NCBI GenBank assembly: GCA_028386065.3
Contig: JAKUCV010004196.1
Location: forward strand, 5,093 to 69,092
Source: Turnera subulata
Lineage: Eukaryota; Streptophyta; Magnoliopsida; Malpighiales; Passifloraceae
Length of the DNA: 64,000 nucleotides
Direction: 5' to 3'
Each line of letters opens with the position of its first letter. Within the stretch, counting starts at the first letter, position 1. The notes under the pieces were generated by a model that was not told the DNA's origin, did no database searches, and saw only the letters and a program-made list of their open reading frames with translations. This document shows, piece after piece, positions 42,841 to 55,595 of the stretch. A program made the translations under genes and the position numbers.

Positions 42841-45800
42841 CTATATACAAAGAGCACCCAAGTCAGGAAGAGCGCTATCTGATCCACATGGTTGCTGAGA
42901 CTCGGCAGGTCGTCCTTTATTGCTTTGTTTTGTTTCCTTTTTATTCTTCTTTGGGTCAGTTGTTCTGTTGGATATATGCCACATTAGATAACAGAGACTA
43001 AATGATTTGTGGAGAACCTTATGGTGATAAAAAATGGATGGTATTAAACAGTTTGGAAACTGCTATCTGAGTTCAACATCAGATCATGATATAATTGTGA
43101 AAGTTTCCAATAAATTCCCGATCAAGAAAGCAAGCAATATCCTAAATGGAAAACGACAAGGAGGTTACTCAAAGAGAAAAAAAGAGCAGTGGAGAGATTT
43201 GGAGTTGAAGAAGCATACACAATAATCTTGGATCTTCCCTTGACGGTTCCACAACAAGCTTTGTATTTCTTTCTGGATCCACATGGGCAAGCCTGGTTTC
43301 TTGAGATCTTCTACAGTTACACAATCAGGCAGCAGAGAAAATGACAAGCGTTAATTTGAAACCAACTTATGAGTGGAAATTATGAAGGAAAGAAAAAGAG
43401 AGTCATGCAAGCTATCCAGTGTGAAGATAAAACCTTGTCATCTGCTTGAGAACTGCCATTACCACTGGTTTGTTTAGGGCCACTAGAACTTGGAGTATGT
43501 TTCTTTCCTTTCTTGATGGGCTCTTCCTTGTGTTGCTCAAAATTTGCATCTTCATTATCAGGTTGATGTGCTAAGCAATTGCAATATTATAATATAAAAT
43601 CCATTAGGCAGTTGGCTCAAGCATCTTGAAACATAACTTGAGACACAAGTGAATGTCAAACAAAGATGATTGTACCTAAGATGTTTGTTTATTAGGATGA
43701 AAATTATTATAGATGCTCAATTTTCTTGGTTTGGCCAATTCATCATCATTCAAGAAGCAACATCTTTGTATAAATACATGATTTACAAATTTAAAGAAAC
43801 TTCTCTATCAAGTCTTTGCATTGAATTTAACCTGTAAGGAACACATTTGACATTCAGACACATTCAGTGCTCATGCACAAGTGTATGTCATAGACAACAG
43901 TCTTGGCTTTGCAAGTACAAAGAGTGGTGGGAGCGGAAAAGGGAGTTTAGATGAAAAGGATATAATTCAAGTAGAAGATAATTTTCTTAGAACACAGTGC
44001 TGAATCAATTCGACAAAAATGAACAATAATATTAATTAAAGCTGAAACCTTCAGTATTCTCCTTTATTTTGAGCAAGTTTGTTCCGCTAGTTGGAACCAG
44101 GGAAATGATTTGGGAAAAGCTTTTCCAACAAAGCATATTTTACTGTCTAGCAGCAACAGCTCTGCAAACGTGAAAGTATTTTAACATTTGCTAAAACTAC
44201 TGAGTGGACTTTACCGTATGAAGTTTCAGCAAAAGAGTAGAAGGAATCATTTTCTTCCAAGTAGTCACCACCTAATTCTCGTTCTGCAACTAGAAACTCT
44301 ATTGCGACATCAACATCACCGCCTACTTCTTGTAAAACCTAGTGATAAAATCAAAAATAAAAAATCACAAAACAACATGACTAAAATGTTGCAGCTAAAT
44401 ATGCATGTGAACCAAAAAAATCCTAAGAGCAACCATAAAATAAAAAAAAAAAACAGTGGAAACAAATTGAAGTGTGGCAAGATCAACAATATTATGGAAT
44501 GGGAAAAAAACACAAGATAACTTGCTAGATTCTCACCATCTTAACTTTTTCAGCATTTTCACAACCAGTTCCTGCCATTACCAACTTCATGGATCTAGTA
44601 TCAACGTCATCCCAGGAACTTCCCCCTTTAGACTTCCCGGATACAGTTTTTGCTTGATGAGATGTTGCTGAAAGATCAGCATCAGCCTTTAAAAAACTAG
44701 AAGTGATCAGGCTATGGCTATCAATTACAGTTTCAAACTCAAGCAGGTACAACACAACATTAGGAAGGCCACATAAGTTAAAGCGGAAGGAGATTGCAAA
44801 GAGAACCTTGATGATAATAGGCCTAGCTGGCCCATTACAAGGGTCTTCCTTTGACCTAACACTGTTGTAATGTTCTTCATCGTGATAAGATCTGAAAAAT
44901 ATCAAGCAATCAAAATGCAGAACCAAAGCATTACTTTTATCATAAGATAATTGTCAAACTAGCACTTCCCCCAACCAACCCCCTCCCCCCAATCTTGGAA
45001 AAATTATTCATATGCATCATATATCCAGTCATCCTTCATGAAAGGAAAACAAAGTGAACGATGTAACTTCCAAATTATATTGATTGCTATGCAATTGAAT
45101 TTCCATCTCCAGAGGATTCAAAAGCAATCAAATGGGCAGGGTCAAATCATTGATAGCATGCAAGTGAATCAGTTTTTCTTTCATTCTTTGCACTCCTGTA
45201 TAACCAGACCACATGAAACTAAAAGATAAAAACAGGAATAAAGAATGTAGAATGCTTACAGATGTATCATACGCGCTCCAGGCTGATTGAAATTGCGGAT
45301 GTACCAGCGAGGTGACAGATGCTGTATCAAATAAGCAATAGGAGCAATTCAGCCTACCTTTAAGCATATTGGAGAGGAACATGCATGTGGATGCATAAAT
45401 TCATAAGCCAATATTCACAAAAACTATTTCTTCAAATGTGTATAATGGTGTGTGAATAAGGAGAAGCATATTCATCTTTTGTCATCGGTTGCATTTCTTA
45501 TGGTGCATGCAGAAATGAGAGCTAGCGGATAACAAAGATGTCTCACCCTGTGAATGCATATATTACTACGGGTAACAAGAGAAGCAGCCTGCAACTCCAT
45601 ATGTCCAGCCCATGTACCATCCTTTTCCATGGATTTACAGTACTCATCAAAGGGGACCTCATCCTCAATAAACGGCTCAAACGTTTCACGGTTTCTCTGA
45701 TAATTACAAATCATACTTAAACATTCAGGGTTGGCAATATATGGAACAAGGAAATAGAAGAGATCATTCAAACAGTAAATTTTCAAGCAAAACAGTAAGG

Positions 45801-46570
45801 AGAAACTAAAGTAATGCTCATTAAGCACCATAACTCTTGGCCAAAAAACAATTCCAACGATCCTTTACCATTATATAATCAACCACAAGAGCACGATACT
45901 TCCCGTGTCGATCCTCATCACCTTCCAATTGATCAGCAAGGCCCCTGCTCATCGCTCGAAAGGTGCAAATGTGACTAACAAGGTTTGCATTTTATTTACA
46001 AGCTAAATGCACAATTCTAACATCCTACAAGAATCACAAACTAAGTATAAAAGGGGAAAAAAACTGCAGCGAACAGAAAGAAAAGGTGCTGTATATCCAC
46101 CAGACCTGAAAAAACAATTACCATCTGCGGTAAGTTGGATAATCTTCAAGCCCAATGCATCAAGCTGAGCACGGAACTGAGCTATGTTCCCCTGTTTCCC
46201 CTGCTTTTTCACCTGCAATGTAACCCAACACATAAAAAAATTAATGTAACGAAACTGCTATCACACACAACTAATTCCCTGCACAATGCATCATACTACA
46301 AATGGGTAATTCGAACTCCAATATCAATAACAATATCAATCAACCAAGGAAAAGCACTAACATAAGAATCACTCAAGAAAACAAACAAAACATAGAAAAG
46401 AGAGTAATCTTCAGGGGAAGCAAAGCAATACTTGGTTAAAAAGAAATAAAGGGAAACGAAACAGTGTGGGTTGTCTTACGTTATTTCGTGGAAGGACGAC
46501 TTACGTTAGGGTTTTTCTTGGGTTTTTGATGTTGTTGTTGTTGTTGCTGTTGTTGCTTGGGTTTTGCCAT
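42841..46570 (-). CDS. OTU-domain deubiquitinase with UBA-like region and C-terminal SEC-C motif
   Basis: Eleven exons, all GT-AG: 46505-46570, 46106-46212, 45869-45944, 45547-45696, 45260-45321, 44807-44891, 44537-44686, 44215-44338, 43434-43570, 43219-43310, 42841-42964. Phases join to 390 residues with no stop. The start is ATG 46568-46570, followed by MAKPK and eight Gln. The OTU cysteine protease domain spans about residues 45-165: DGNCFF gives Asp52 and catalytic Cys55, and EEHYNSVR gives catalytic His161. Residues 215-258 look UBA-like. SEC-C is CPCGSRKKYKACCG with Cys327, 329, 338 and 339. The C-terminus is DLGALCI. The architecture matches the plant OTU/SEC-C protein of the Arabidopsis At5g67170 type and animal OTUD3, which remove ubiquitin from substrates in cytosol or nucleus. 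It appears fully intact and is the only ordinary host gene recognised here. Confidence 0.93.
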
Positions 46571-46727
46571 CGTCGAAGATTAAAAAGATGCGATTGTTTT
46601 ATTTCTTTTCTCTTTTCTTTTTTTATTTTTATGCCGTCTCTTCTCTCTTTCCCTCTCCCTCTCTCCCTCACCGGCGCGGCAGAGTGGAGAAAGAAAGAAA
46701 AAAAAAAAGAAACAGTCTGTAGATGTA

Positions 46728-46742
46728 ATATTTATATATATC
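46728..46742 (-). promoter_or_regulatory. Probable TATA box of the OTU gene
   Basis: Minus-strand GATATATATAAATATT lies about 160-170 bp upstream of the ATG. Between them is a CT-rich tract (46621-46665 plus-strand view) typical of plant 5' UTRs. Confidence 0.5.
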
Positions 46743-46759
46743 AGAGCTAGCACGGCGGT

Positions 46760-48252
46760 GGCCTACCCGTGGGGTGGGGTTGCGCGCCGTCTTTCGGTGG
46801 CTATGCCGGCTATTACTTACTTACTAGTATTTGTTTTATGTTTTAATAATTTGTTTTCCTTCACTAAGAGGACCAATATAGTGAACCCTTGAAACTTAGA
46901 GCCCAAGGATGAAGTGGGCTTTATTTATCCCATTTCAAGGTCCAATCTCATACCCAAACTGGTCTACAAAAATATTGTATTTGGTATTCACATCACTTTG
47001 TAATGTATTATGTATACCGGCCTTATTTTTATTTTTCCTTTATTCCTCCTCTGTTTTTTTTTTCTTTTCGCAACAATGCCATCTTATTTGCAACTATTAT
47101 TTTGTCGGTAATTACTATCATAAGTCATCATAGACCTTAGCATTTTTCCGGCATTAGAAGTTCTTCCACTCACAAAATTTCTTAGACAAAAAAGGCGATG
47201 GTTCTATATTTTGAGCATTCACATGATCTTTTACTTCAATCGAAAACAATCACGGGTTGCAATGATTTGAACCAGATTAAAACAGTAATTAAAAATGGCT
47301 TCTGGAACTGTATATAATGAATAGAACGGAATTATTGTTCAGTACTCCATTAGTTTTAACTTTGTTGTTTTTTTTTTCTTTCCTTTTTTTTTTGGTAGAA
47401 AAAGGTGGGCAAATTAAGCCCTAACACTGTTGATCATACAATCAGATAAAGCCCTAACTGATGTGTCTATTGTACAAAAAACTAATTAACATCCGTATAT
47501 AAGATAAGTAATGCACGGAAACAATTACCCGTAATTCCGATTAAAAAAATATATTTAAAGGTAATTAATCACCAATAATAGTGTGAACATTTCCTACAGT
47601 AAATATTCCAAGATACCTTGAATGCTTGCATATTATCATATGGCGAGCTAACATGTAGGTACCATGTTCATCTCCAGTTTGATGTAGCGTTTTCTTTTCT
47701 TCTTGTCTTTTCTTCTTCTTTTTTTTTTTTTTTTCCGTGACCAAACCATTATAGTGTGACGTCCATTTATCTTCATTCAATCGATACTAGTACTACTTGT
47801 ATTGTGCAAGTAATTAATGATATGATACGGGGTCAAGCAAAACGTCAAATGTTTTACTTACCAAACAAACCATTTATCTTCCGTCGGTAAGTCCTCTATG
47901 ACTAGTTTTCTACTTTTCTTTTTCCTTTTTTCCCTTTCACAATGGCTAGTCAGACCAATGAGCAGAAAAAGAAATGGCTAGTCAGACTAATGTGCACTAA
48001 TTATCGTTGTAATGCACATTGATAACTTTAATCCAACTCCACAGTTATTATGCCACAGAATTCAGCATTTTAAAAGTCCAATCTAATGGTTACAATAAAA
48101 CTTCGTATTGTAATTCCACCCAAAGGAGACATTCGTTCTTATATGGCAGATTGGCATAAGACATTTTTTATGGTTATGGACTCAACTTCAACCGTAAGCA
48201 AGAGATTTTAAAAGCATGATTAAATTAAGCAAGAAAGTAAGCTCTCTCCATA
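46760..48252. other. Intergenic DNA upstream of the OTU gene
   Basis: A GC-richer stretch to about 46815 is followed by AT-rich non-coding DNA with T runs (47361-47392 and 47709-47735). ATGGCTAGTCAGAC occurs twice at 47943-47985. No gene was found. Confidence 0.55.
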
Positions 48253-49010
48253 ATTTTCTTTTTAGGAACTCTCTTTTTTTGGTCGAAACTGGGAGGTATA
48301 TTAAAAAATATACTTGAGCTGATGACATGTTTAGGAATCGGTAGCTCAAATCGACTCCTAATTAGTACAAGCATAGGACTAATACAAAGACATGGAAAAC
48401 ATAGTAAATGATAAGAGCTCGAAGAGACGAGAACTAGGGAACCAGAAAAACAACAAGATAAATACTAAACAGAACTGGTATGAGACTCTCGACTCATGGA
48501 GGGATATCCGCTTGTCGCTCCATTCCCGACCCAGACCGGAGGACATCGGGCGAGATGATCATTCGATGGCAGTCTTCTGAGAGCACCACTGCCGTGTGAT
48601 TCTGGGATCGATGGGGACGAGCTTGGGTAGATGGGTTGAAGTTGGTGGAGATGATAGGATAAGTGGTAGGGGGAGGGGGGCGAGAGGGTCCGGAACCTGG
48701 GGTGTGACCCCCCGGATTTTCATAATTTAAATTTATGGAATTTTCAGAATATTTATTCCAATTTTGCCCCTGAGGAATTTCCGGATTTTTGGACTAGGTA
48801 AATAAATTATTTTACCTTGGTTATATCAGAATTAAGTGGTTTGTAGGTCGGGTACGGCTTTCGTTGGAGATAAAACGAGTTTCGGGAAGAAACGCGGGGT
48901 TTATGGTAGTTTTAGATTAAACTACGTCGTTTTGGGTAAAAGGAAAAAAAAAACAACAAAACCCACAAACCCTAGCGGGCGTTGACCAAGGGTGAGTTGA
49001 CCGCGCCTTA

Positions 49011-49034
49011 GTCCAAAACGACGTCGTTTTGGAC
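49011..49034. repeat. Perfect 24-bp palindrome with ACGT-type core
   Basis: The central 16 bp are AAAACGACGTCGTTTT; flanking GTCC/GGAC completes the dyad. GACGTC is a bZIP-binding-type core. The same inner motif is seen, partly degenerate, in both TIRs of the MULE at 11331-13316. Confidence 0.85.
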
Positions 49035-49138
49035 CAGGCCGACCAACCCCAACTCCCTTCCCTTTCTTTCTTTCTTTTCTCTTCACTTCTCTTTTCTTCC
49101 TCTCTTCTCCTCACCCGACGGCGCCCCTCTCCCTCTCA

Positions 49139-49140
<2 letters not shown>

Positions 49141-49164
<24 letters not shown>
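49141..49164 (+). repeat. CT dinucleotide microsatellite
   Basis: Twelve TC units lie within a longer CT-rich tract (49040-49240) of the solo LTR. Confidence 0.9.
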
Positions 49165-49176
<12 letters not shown>

Positions 49177-52100
49177 ATCATCATCAACATCCCATCTCCC
49201 TTCTCTCCACGCTACAGTCCTCCTTCCTTCCCTCTACGCCGCCACCACCACGGGTTGCAGAGGAGATCGAGACGAGGGCCGGCGTGTGCAAGACCGACGA
49301 AGAGTCGCTTGTTCGTGGTGCTTTCTCTGTCGTCTCCGGTAAGCACCGCCGCCTTTGTTACTTCTATCTCTTGCTTGCCTTCCTTTTCTCTCCGTACTGA
49401 TGTGATTGGTGGTTCGGCTGTGTTGTGGTCGGCGGTCGGGTGTGTGGTTGTTGCGGTGGTTGGCCGGAACTGGCCTTGTTCGGTGTAGGGGTTAGCTCGG
49501 GGCTGTGTTGGTGCTGCGTGTGCACGGTATTGAGGTCACTTGTGCACGGATTCAAGGTTCCGGTAAGCTTTCAGTCCCTTCCTCGGTTTCAGTCCGTTTT
49601 TGTGAAATCTTTGGTTGTGTGGTTGATATGCCGATGTTGGTGTTCGGTTCTGTCTTCCAGCGGGGGTGTTGGGGATTGGGTTTTGCTGCTGTCAACAATC
49701 CGAGTTGATCCGTATTTGGGCAGTGAGTGTTTCGGGTAAGAATCCAATCTATCCGTTCCTTTTTCTTTAATTCGTGATGTTGCCTGCAGTGGATTTTGGA
49801 GTGAATGTTGTTGTTGTTGGATTGTGGCAGTTTTTGGGGGGTTTTCGGCGGGGTTGACCGGAATCCGGTGAGGCTCGAGAATTTTCCAGCGAGGACTCGG
49901 GTTTTGTTCCGACAAGGCAGAATATTTCCGGCTTGAGGGTATCTCTTTTGTTATGTCTCATTCTCATTCATGGCATGTAATATTAAACAAGTACTTTCTT
50001 GTATCGGGAATATCGGGTTAGTAGAAACCGTGTGTGGGGGTGAGAGAGTGTGTGGCCGAAAATTTACCGACACGGGTAGAACCATAGGCCGGGAACATTT
50101 GGGCTCGGGAATGACCTTAGAGCGGTATTTAGGAAAAACCGGGCTCAGGCCCAACTAACTAACTTTAAAGACCTTAAGACTTTGTTGGACCTTAAGATAT
50201 GAGCTTGAGGCTGAATGGCATAATTGGTTAGATAGTGACTTTAAGGAATGGGCTCTAAGCCCAAATCTATAAAATGGTTTATTTGCAGATTTAAGGAAGT
50301 GGGCCTTAGGCCCGAGGAATTGTTTTGAACTTAGATGGGCTTAAGCCCGGTAAACCTTAGGTTCCAATCTTTTTGCAGTTCTTGGGAGGAGATATACTCT
50401 TTTGGGCTTAGACCCTGAAATTGCATAACCGGGTAGTTTAGGGACAGGTTTCACTCAGTTGAGCATATAGGTATCATGCATGCACGGTTTGTTATAATTG
50501 TTTTGTAATATTTTTGTGTGCCGGTATTCAGGCACAGGTAATACCTCGGGAGCTGGAGGATCTGTCTTGGGGAAAGCTCCACAGGATAATCGACATTGAG
50601 GTGACTTTATAAGTCTTTTTATGTTTGTATGCATGTGCTTGTTAGATTGGTTTGTTTGAGTTGCATGCCTTGTTTGCTAACATGTCGTGATCTGTATTGT
50701 GTGCCTATGTGTTACTATTTGCCGGATGAGCATGACTTTAATTTGCTATGGGATATAACATGTGGTGTGGTTTGGGTGATTTGTGTGATGTACTGTGGGT
50801 TGGAAACCCGGATGCTTGTTTAAGTTGATAATTCACACAACCTTGTTAAACCATAACTTTTGGCACACATAAACTTTTGAGTATGAATAAGAATGATATA
50901 CTATAAAAGATATTCTACTGTGTGCTGATGACCGGTTGGTTCGAGTGGGAAGTGATACCCCTCGGGTTTGCATGCGGGATAGCATGGTGTATGCGGTTTA
51001 GCATATGGGTCTGTGATGACCGGTTTCTACCTCCCTCCTTCTACCTCCCCCTTTCTACCTCCCTCTTTATCTCTGTCTCTCTCTCTCTCTATGGTGATAT
51101 TTGGGCTATGTGCCTGGTTACATTGGGCTTATGCCCTGGTTGTCTCATGAGACGGGACCGAGCTCGACGCACACCGTAGGGGGCTCTGAATAATAAATAT
51201 AATAATAAAACTTAACACACACACGGATGTAAAACATCAATTGTTTGCTTGTATGTTGTTGGCATGTTAGTATTGGTTATTGTGTGTTTGCTTGCTTGTG
51301 CTTGTTTCTCTGCTTTCCTTTCGAGCTTGCTTTGCACACCTACATAACTAGATTTGTACTGCTCACTGAGTAGGCGACTCACATAATCGCCACCGTTGTT
51401 TTTTAGACTCTTAGTTAGCGTGCAGTCTCTCTCTCTTCCTTTCCGGAGTACGGACGTGGATATCCCAGCAGGTAGCTGTGCTTCGTCTCCCAGTTGGATC
51501 CATAGAGCCAACTTGCATATCATATTGTTCTTTTGATTTTATTTTATCCTTATCTTCCGCTGCAATGGATTTTGTTGAGATATTATTATTGATTTTGATT
51601 GCACTATCGGCGGGTTGCCGGGATTTGATACCTGATGATGTTTCGACAAATTGCCGGGTTGACTTATGGTTTGATAAGCCGGTTTTCTCTTGTTCTTTAT
51701 GACATCTCACTTTATTAAGATTTTCAGATAATGTTTGGTATTGGATTTTGTGTCCCGGGTTTCAGGGACATTCTGGTAAATTCCTTTTGATTAAGTATTT
51801 TATTTGTACAATTGGGACACGGGTGTTTCATGGGGTATCAAAGGTTTGGGGATTGGTTGGGACATTAGAGACGTCTTTGAGAGACTGTCTTCGAGGGTTA
51901 TCCCTAGTTGCAAGTTTTAGAATTTTTAGGGGCTGGGTTTTCTTAGTGGATTGCTTTTGGGGTTTCGCCGTCTGTTTGCCAGATGACTTCCTAACAGGCC
52001 CCTCCCGGATGAAGTCTTGGAGAGTGGGTAGTGCGGGGGGTAGACCGGATGGACTTTGGACCTCAATGGCATCTGTAGGTTGTGAGGATGGGGTGACGGT

Positions 52101-53875
52101 GGTTGTGTCAAGTGGCAAGGCCTCGGGCATCGTCTCTAAGGTGCGGGAAGGTACAATAGGGTCAGGTCGACGGGTCAGCCCGGGATCCTCCTGGGGAGAT
52201 CGACTGAGGATGTGGAACCGGTTTTGTGGGCGACTGGTGTTAAAATGTAGCGGGGCCATTTCTGGGTTGACCGGTTGCCTCTGGGATGGGCGTCGAGAAT
52301 GCTTCGGTACATTCATCCAGGCTCTCCTCCCATTATGTATTTTGGCTGCCGTTTCTTCAAACTCCATAGGAGTTGCTCCAAACGTACCGGTAGAGGTGTT
52401 CCGGCTATGGGCAGCTTCCGGACAAACTACAATGCTGTGACCTGGTTTCCCACATATATAACAGATATCGGGCAAGCCCTCATAACCGACCTTTAAAGGC
52501 TCGCCATCCAGATATACTTCCCCCTTCAGGGGTTTAGTTAAATCAATGCATACAGCAACTCTAGCAAATTTGGCTCGACTAGGGTTAGAAGTGTTATCGT
52601 CAAGCTTAACTGTTCTGCCCACCATGTTGCCCAGTTGACGGAGTATCCTGGAATGGTATCGATTGGTTGGAAAGTCAGGAAATTGGATCTACGCCACTAT
52701 GGAGTCAATTGTCCCGGTAGATGCTCGGAAGGTCGGCGACCAAGGTTGCACGCTGAGGACCCTGCCATAGATGCTCCATGGCCCGTCAGTCAAGGCATGG
52801 ATATAATCCTCTGATGCCCAAAACCGCACCAAATAGAAATTGTTTTCAAGATCGATGATCTTGAAAGGTCCGGTTGGCTTCCAAATGAGCTGCAATTATG
52901 CATGCAGAGCTTTAAATCCGATATAGCGCCCATACAACTTGATTACCACCGCATTTTCCCATTGTTTGTTCTGCCGGGCTTTAAAGGGATCGGACAAAAC
53001 CAAATTAGCGACTCCATCGATGTCGGTCATCATAAGTCTCCTTCTTCGAACTCAGCTTCACCCTCAAGTTCCCACGGGTCGGATTGGTACAGCGGGTTAG
53101 ACCCAGCAAATAAAGAATCCCGATAGCTCGGGGTAGCTTCGTTCACCGTCACATCCGGTGTGGAGGAGCCATGAGGAGGCTGTGGGTGCACGGAGGTGTC
53201 GACCGATGCTGACTGTGTGCCCGGTGGAGAACCCGTCGAAGTTGGAAGCGAGGTCAACCCGGCGGAACCCGGGCGGGTTGGATCACCGATTGCACCGGGT
53301 CGGGTGGGGCCACCGGTTGAACCAGGACGGGTTGGTCCTTCGGGCAATGGCCCCGCACTTGGAGGAGCCGGCGCTTCATGAAGCCCGGGTGAACAGTGGG
53401 GGTTGGAGTCCATGTGAGCCGGAGTTACACTGAGGAAGACAGTAGGTGTCATTGGAGGTGCGGGCGGCGGGAGTGCAATGGTGGAGGTCGGACCGCCGGT
53501 GTTGGGGGTTGGATCACCGGTGTTGGCGGCTGCTGTCGGAGTGGGGAGCAGCATCTGGGGGTGATGGCCGGCCTGTCTGGTCGGGGGCGGCGACGGTGAG
53601 TGGATCCGGTCGCTGGTGGGGGCTGGCCTGTCGCGTGAGCGTGACCTCCTCCGCTGGACTGGGCTAGCCTCCTCCGGTCGGATCCGGACTTTGCGGGTGG
53701 CGCGGTCAATGGCCGTCTCCTCTGCCTCAGGGGACGCCTCCGTGACCATTGGACCTAGGGGAGCTGCCGACGTTGGTTGCATGCGCGTGGTGGATCGGGG
53801 CGCGTGGATCGGGGATCCAAAGGTGGAAGACGCGTGAGAGGCGCGTTCTTTTCTTCTTTTTTTTTAGGAACTCTC

Positions 53876-55590
53876 TCCACATAGATTACTGTCAAGCATA
53901 GAACCTAAATAGATACGTGGAACTAGCTAGAACTGAAAAGCAGCGGCACTGGATGGTAGATGTGAAGGACTAACGACTACCATTAAATCAGTGGGTCTTT
54001 TCCTCCCATATGCATGCAGTGCATTGTCTCGTCTAGACCAGTTACCACAAGCAGTTGGTGGGCCTGGGTGTTGTTTTATTTTACTACTTTTACTTTACAA
54101 GAAGAGACAGTTTGGTACCAAGTAGCATCCATAGTCTATCCTACACTATCTCTCAAAAAATAAAACTAAAGAAAGAGTAGAAGCCATTGGCCGTAGCCAT
54201 GAGTAATACTAACAACATAATACAAGATAATTATAATCATGACAACATAATTAATGGTGCGATTAGAGTCGAATAGGATCCAAAATACGGCCACAAAAGC
54301 AAAAGCAGGTTGCTTTTTGCTCAATGTGGTGACTTACGAAGTTTCCAATATCGTTCGATAGTGATCAAAATATTACAAGGAAATCAAAAAGTAATAGCTA
54401 TGAGATGAAGATAATATTAATGTGGTCCGTTCCGGTCAAACATAACAATGTCCTACTAGTTTTTAAACCGAGAAAAAAAAAAAAACAAAGTCACTCAGTG
54501 ACATGCAAATGATGCGGTGCAACAAAAAATATTTTCAAAATCACATTATTCAAAGGGTTGTAAATTGCTTAATTAGTTACAACCACACGAAGAAACTAAA
54601 TAATTATAAAGATTCCTTGTATCAGAATACTTATAGAGATTGAAATCTTCAATTTGTAGCCACATGATTAGTAGTCCTTCAAAGAATATCTGATATATAT
54701 CCACCGATCGATGCATAATGTTCTATAGAAAATCAACAGCAATATTCTAATCAGATGTCGATTGTTGTCTATATAGCACCATACATATACTTCGAATTTA
54801 GGATGAAACATACAACCTAGTATGATTGACCATTAGGATCTTATCATATACTAAACACTTTCAGCACAAAATTAATTGTATATAAACTCACTACCCAACA
54901 AACAAATAAGTGCAGGATAAGCTACCCAAAATAGAATGGCATTATTAGTGGTTGCAACTTTGTAAGTGCTTGTCAACCACCGAATATATGCCAGACAGAA
55001 AAAAGTGAGTGACGATGGAACAACGGAGCCATAAGCATCATTATCACTCCATTAAATTACGCTAAAAGAAAGTCCAGAGAGATACCTAGAGTAAACGAAA
55101 TGATAAACATATTCCAAACCAACATCACACACCTAATCCTATGACGATTACGACAAAATATGCTTACTTATATAGCAACAAACGTAGTTCGTGTGCTTTT
55201 CTTTTTCCTATGCTTCTTATTTTATTTTATGTTATTCAATTTCACGTTTGTGTAGCTTCCCATAAAAGAAAAAGTTACAATTTCGTTGGGATCGGTTCCT
55301 CGAGAAAGTACCAAGTTTTGGGGCTTACGACATTAAAACGCCCCCAGTACACAGCCGCTGGTCCAGCTATTAAACAATGCTCACAACATTAATTCTCCAA
55401 CAAGAAAAATACTGCAGTTATTCTAGTTTCTGTAAAAATCAAAACACAAGAATGACATTCTTTATATGGAGTACCTTCTTATTAAATTGGGAAATCAAGT
55501 TGACTTATATAATTGTTATTGGATTCACTGTGAAAGTTCGATATTTTTTTAGTAAAGGAGCATCCTTCTTCATATGAACAGATCTAAAGA
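53876..55590. other. AT-rich intergenic DNA
   Basis: No transposon ends were recognised. The only frame of possible interest is at 55141-55392, listed separately. Confidence 0.5.
55141..55392 (+). CDS. Possible small secreted peptide precursor
   Basis: An 83-codon frame has a hydrophobic stretch at residues 18-40 (FLFPMLLILFYVIQFHVCVA), followed by a basic, Gly/Ser-containing tail of about 43 residues ending CSQH. If translation began at Met24 it would be a 60-residue precursor with an ordinary signal peptide. A TATA-like TGTATATAAAC lies near 54888. No known peptide hormone family was recognised and chance cannot be excluded. Confidence 0.25.
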   Translation: MTITTKYAYLYSNKRSSCAFLFPMLLILFYVIQFHVCVASHKRKSYNFVGIGSSRKYQVLGLTTLKRPQYTAAGPAIKQCSQH

Positions 55591-55595
55591 TCAAT

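Larger units (their letters stand above)
48703..51830 (+). mobile_element. Solo LTR, 3.1 kb, chromovirus-like
   Basis: TGTGACCCCCC...GGTGTTTCA is flanked by TGGGG at 48698-48702 and 51831-51835. The length and general layout (AT-rich start, GC- and CT-rich transcribed-looking part from about 49020) resemble the 3.1-kb LTR at 55596-58697, but no clear alignment was seen. There is no internal region. It contains a 24-bp palindrome (49011-49034) and a CT microsatellite. Confidence 0.78.
48498..53782 (-). pseudogene. LINE ORF1 protein (DUF4283 and zinc knuckle), interrupted
   Basis: From ATG 53780-53782 a Pro-rich N-terminal region of about 250 codons leads to a frameshift near 53030. The DUF4283-like nucleic-acid-binding region (blocks PFKIIDLENNFYLVRF and GPWSIYGRVL) spans about 52690-53000. 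A stop near 52870-52900 and another (TAG for Trp) near 52689 break it. The zinc knuckle CYICGKPGHSIVVC is at about 52436-52478. The frame runs to 51836, is cut by the solo LTR, and reopens in the same phase at 48697 to end at TGA 48498-48500. ORF1 proteins bind LINE RNA. Confidence 0.8.
48274..53850 (-). mobile_element. LINE (L1-type) with ORF1 and 3' end, ORF2 missing; split by a solo LTR
   Basis: On the minus strand the element starts near 53850, carries ORF1 and ends in a short poly(A) (T run 48274-48280). A target duplication containing TTTTTAGGAACTCTC ends at 48273 on the left and at 53875 on the right, with extra T on the right. Without the solo LTR (48703-51830) it is about 2.4 kb. No endonuclease or reverse transcriptase is present although both ends exist, so ORF2 was deleted internally. 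Confidence 0.8.

Noticed and set aside
53158..53837. Plus-strand frames opposite the LINE ORF1
   Set aside because: They are shadows of the Pro-rich minus-strand ORF1; only the minus strand leads into DUF4283 and zinc-knuckle sequence.
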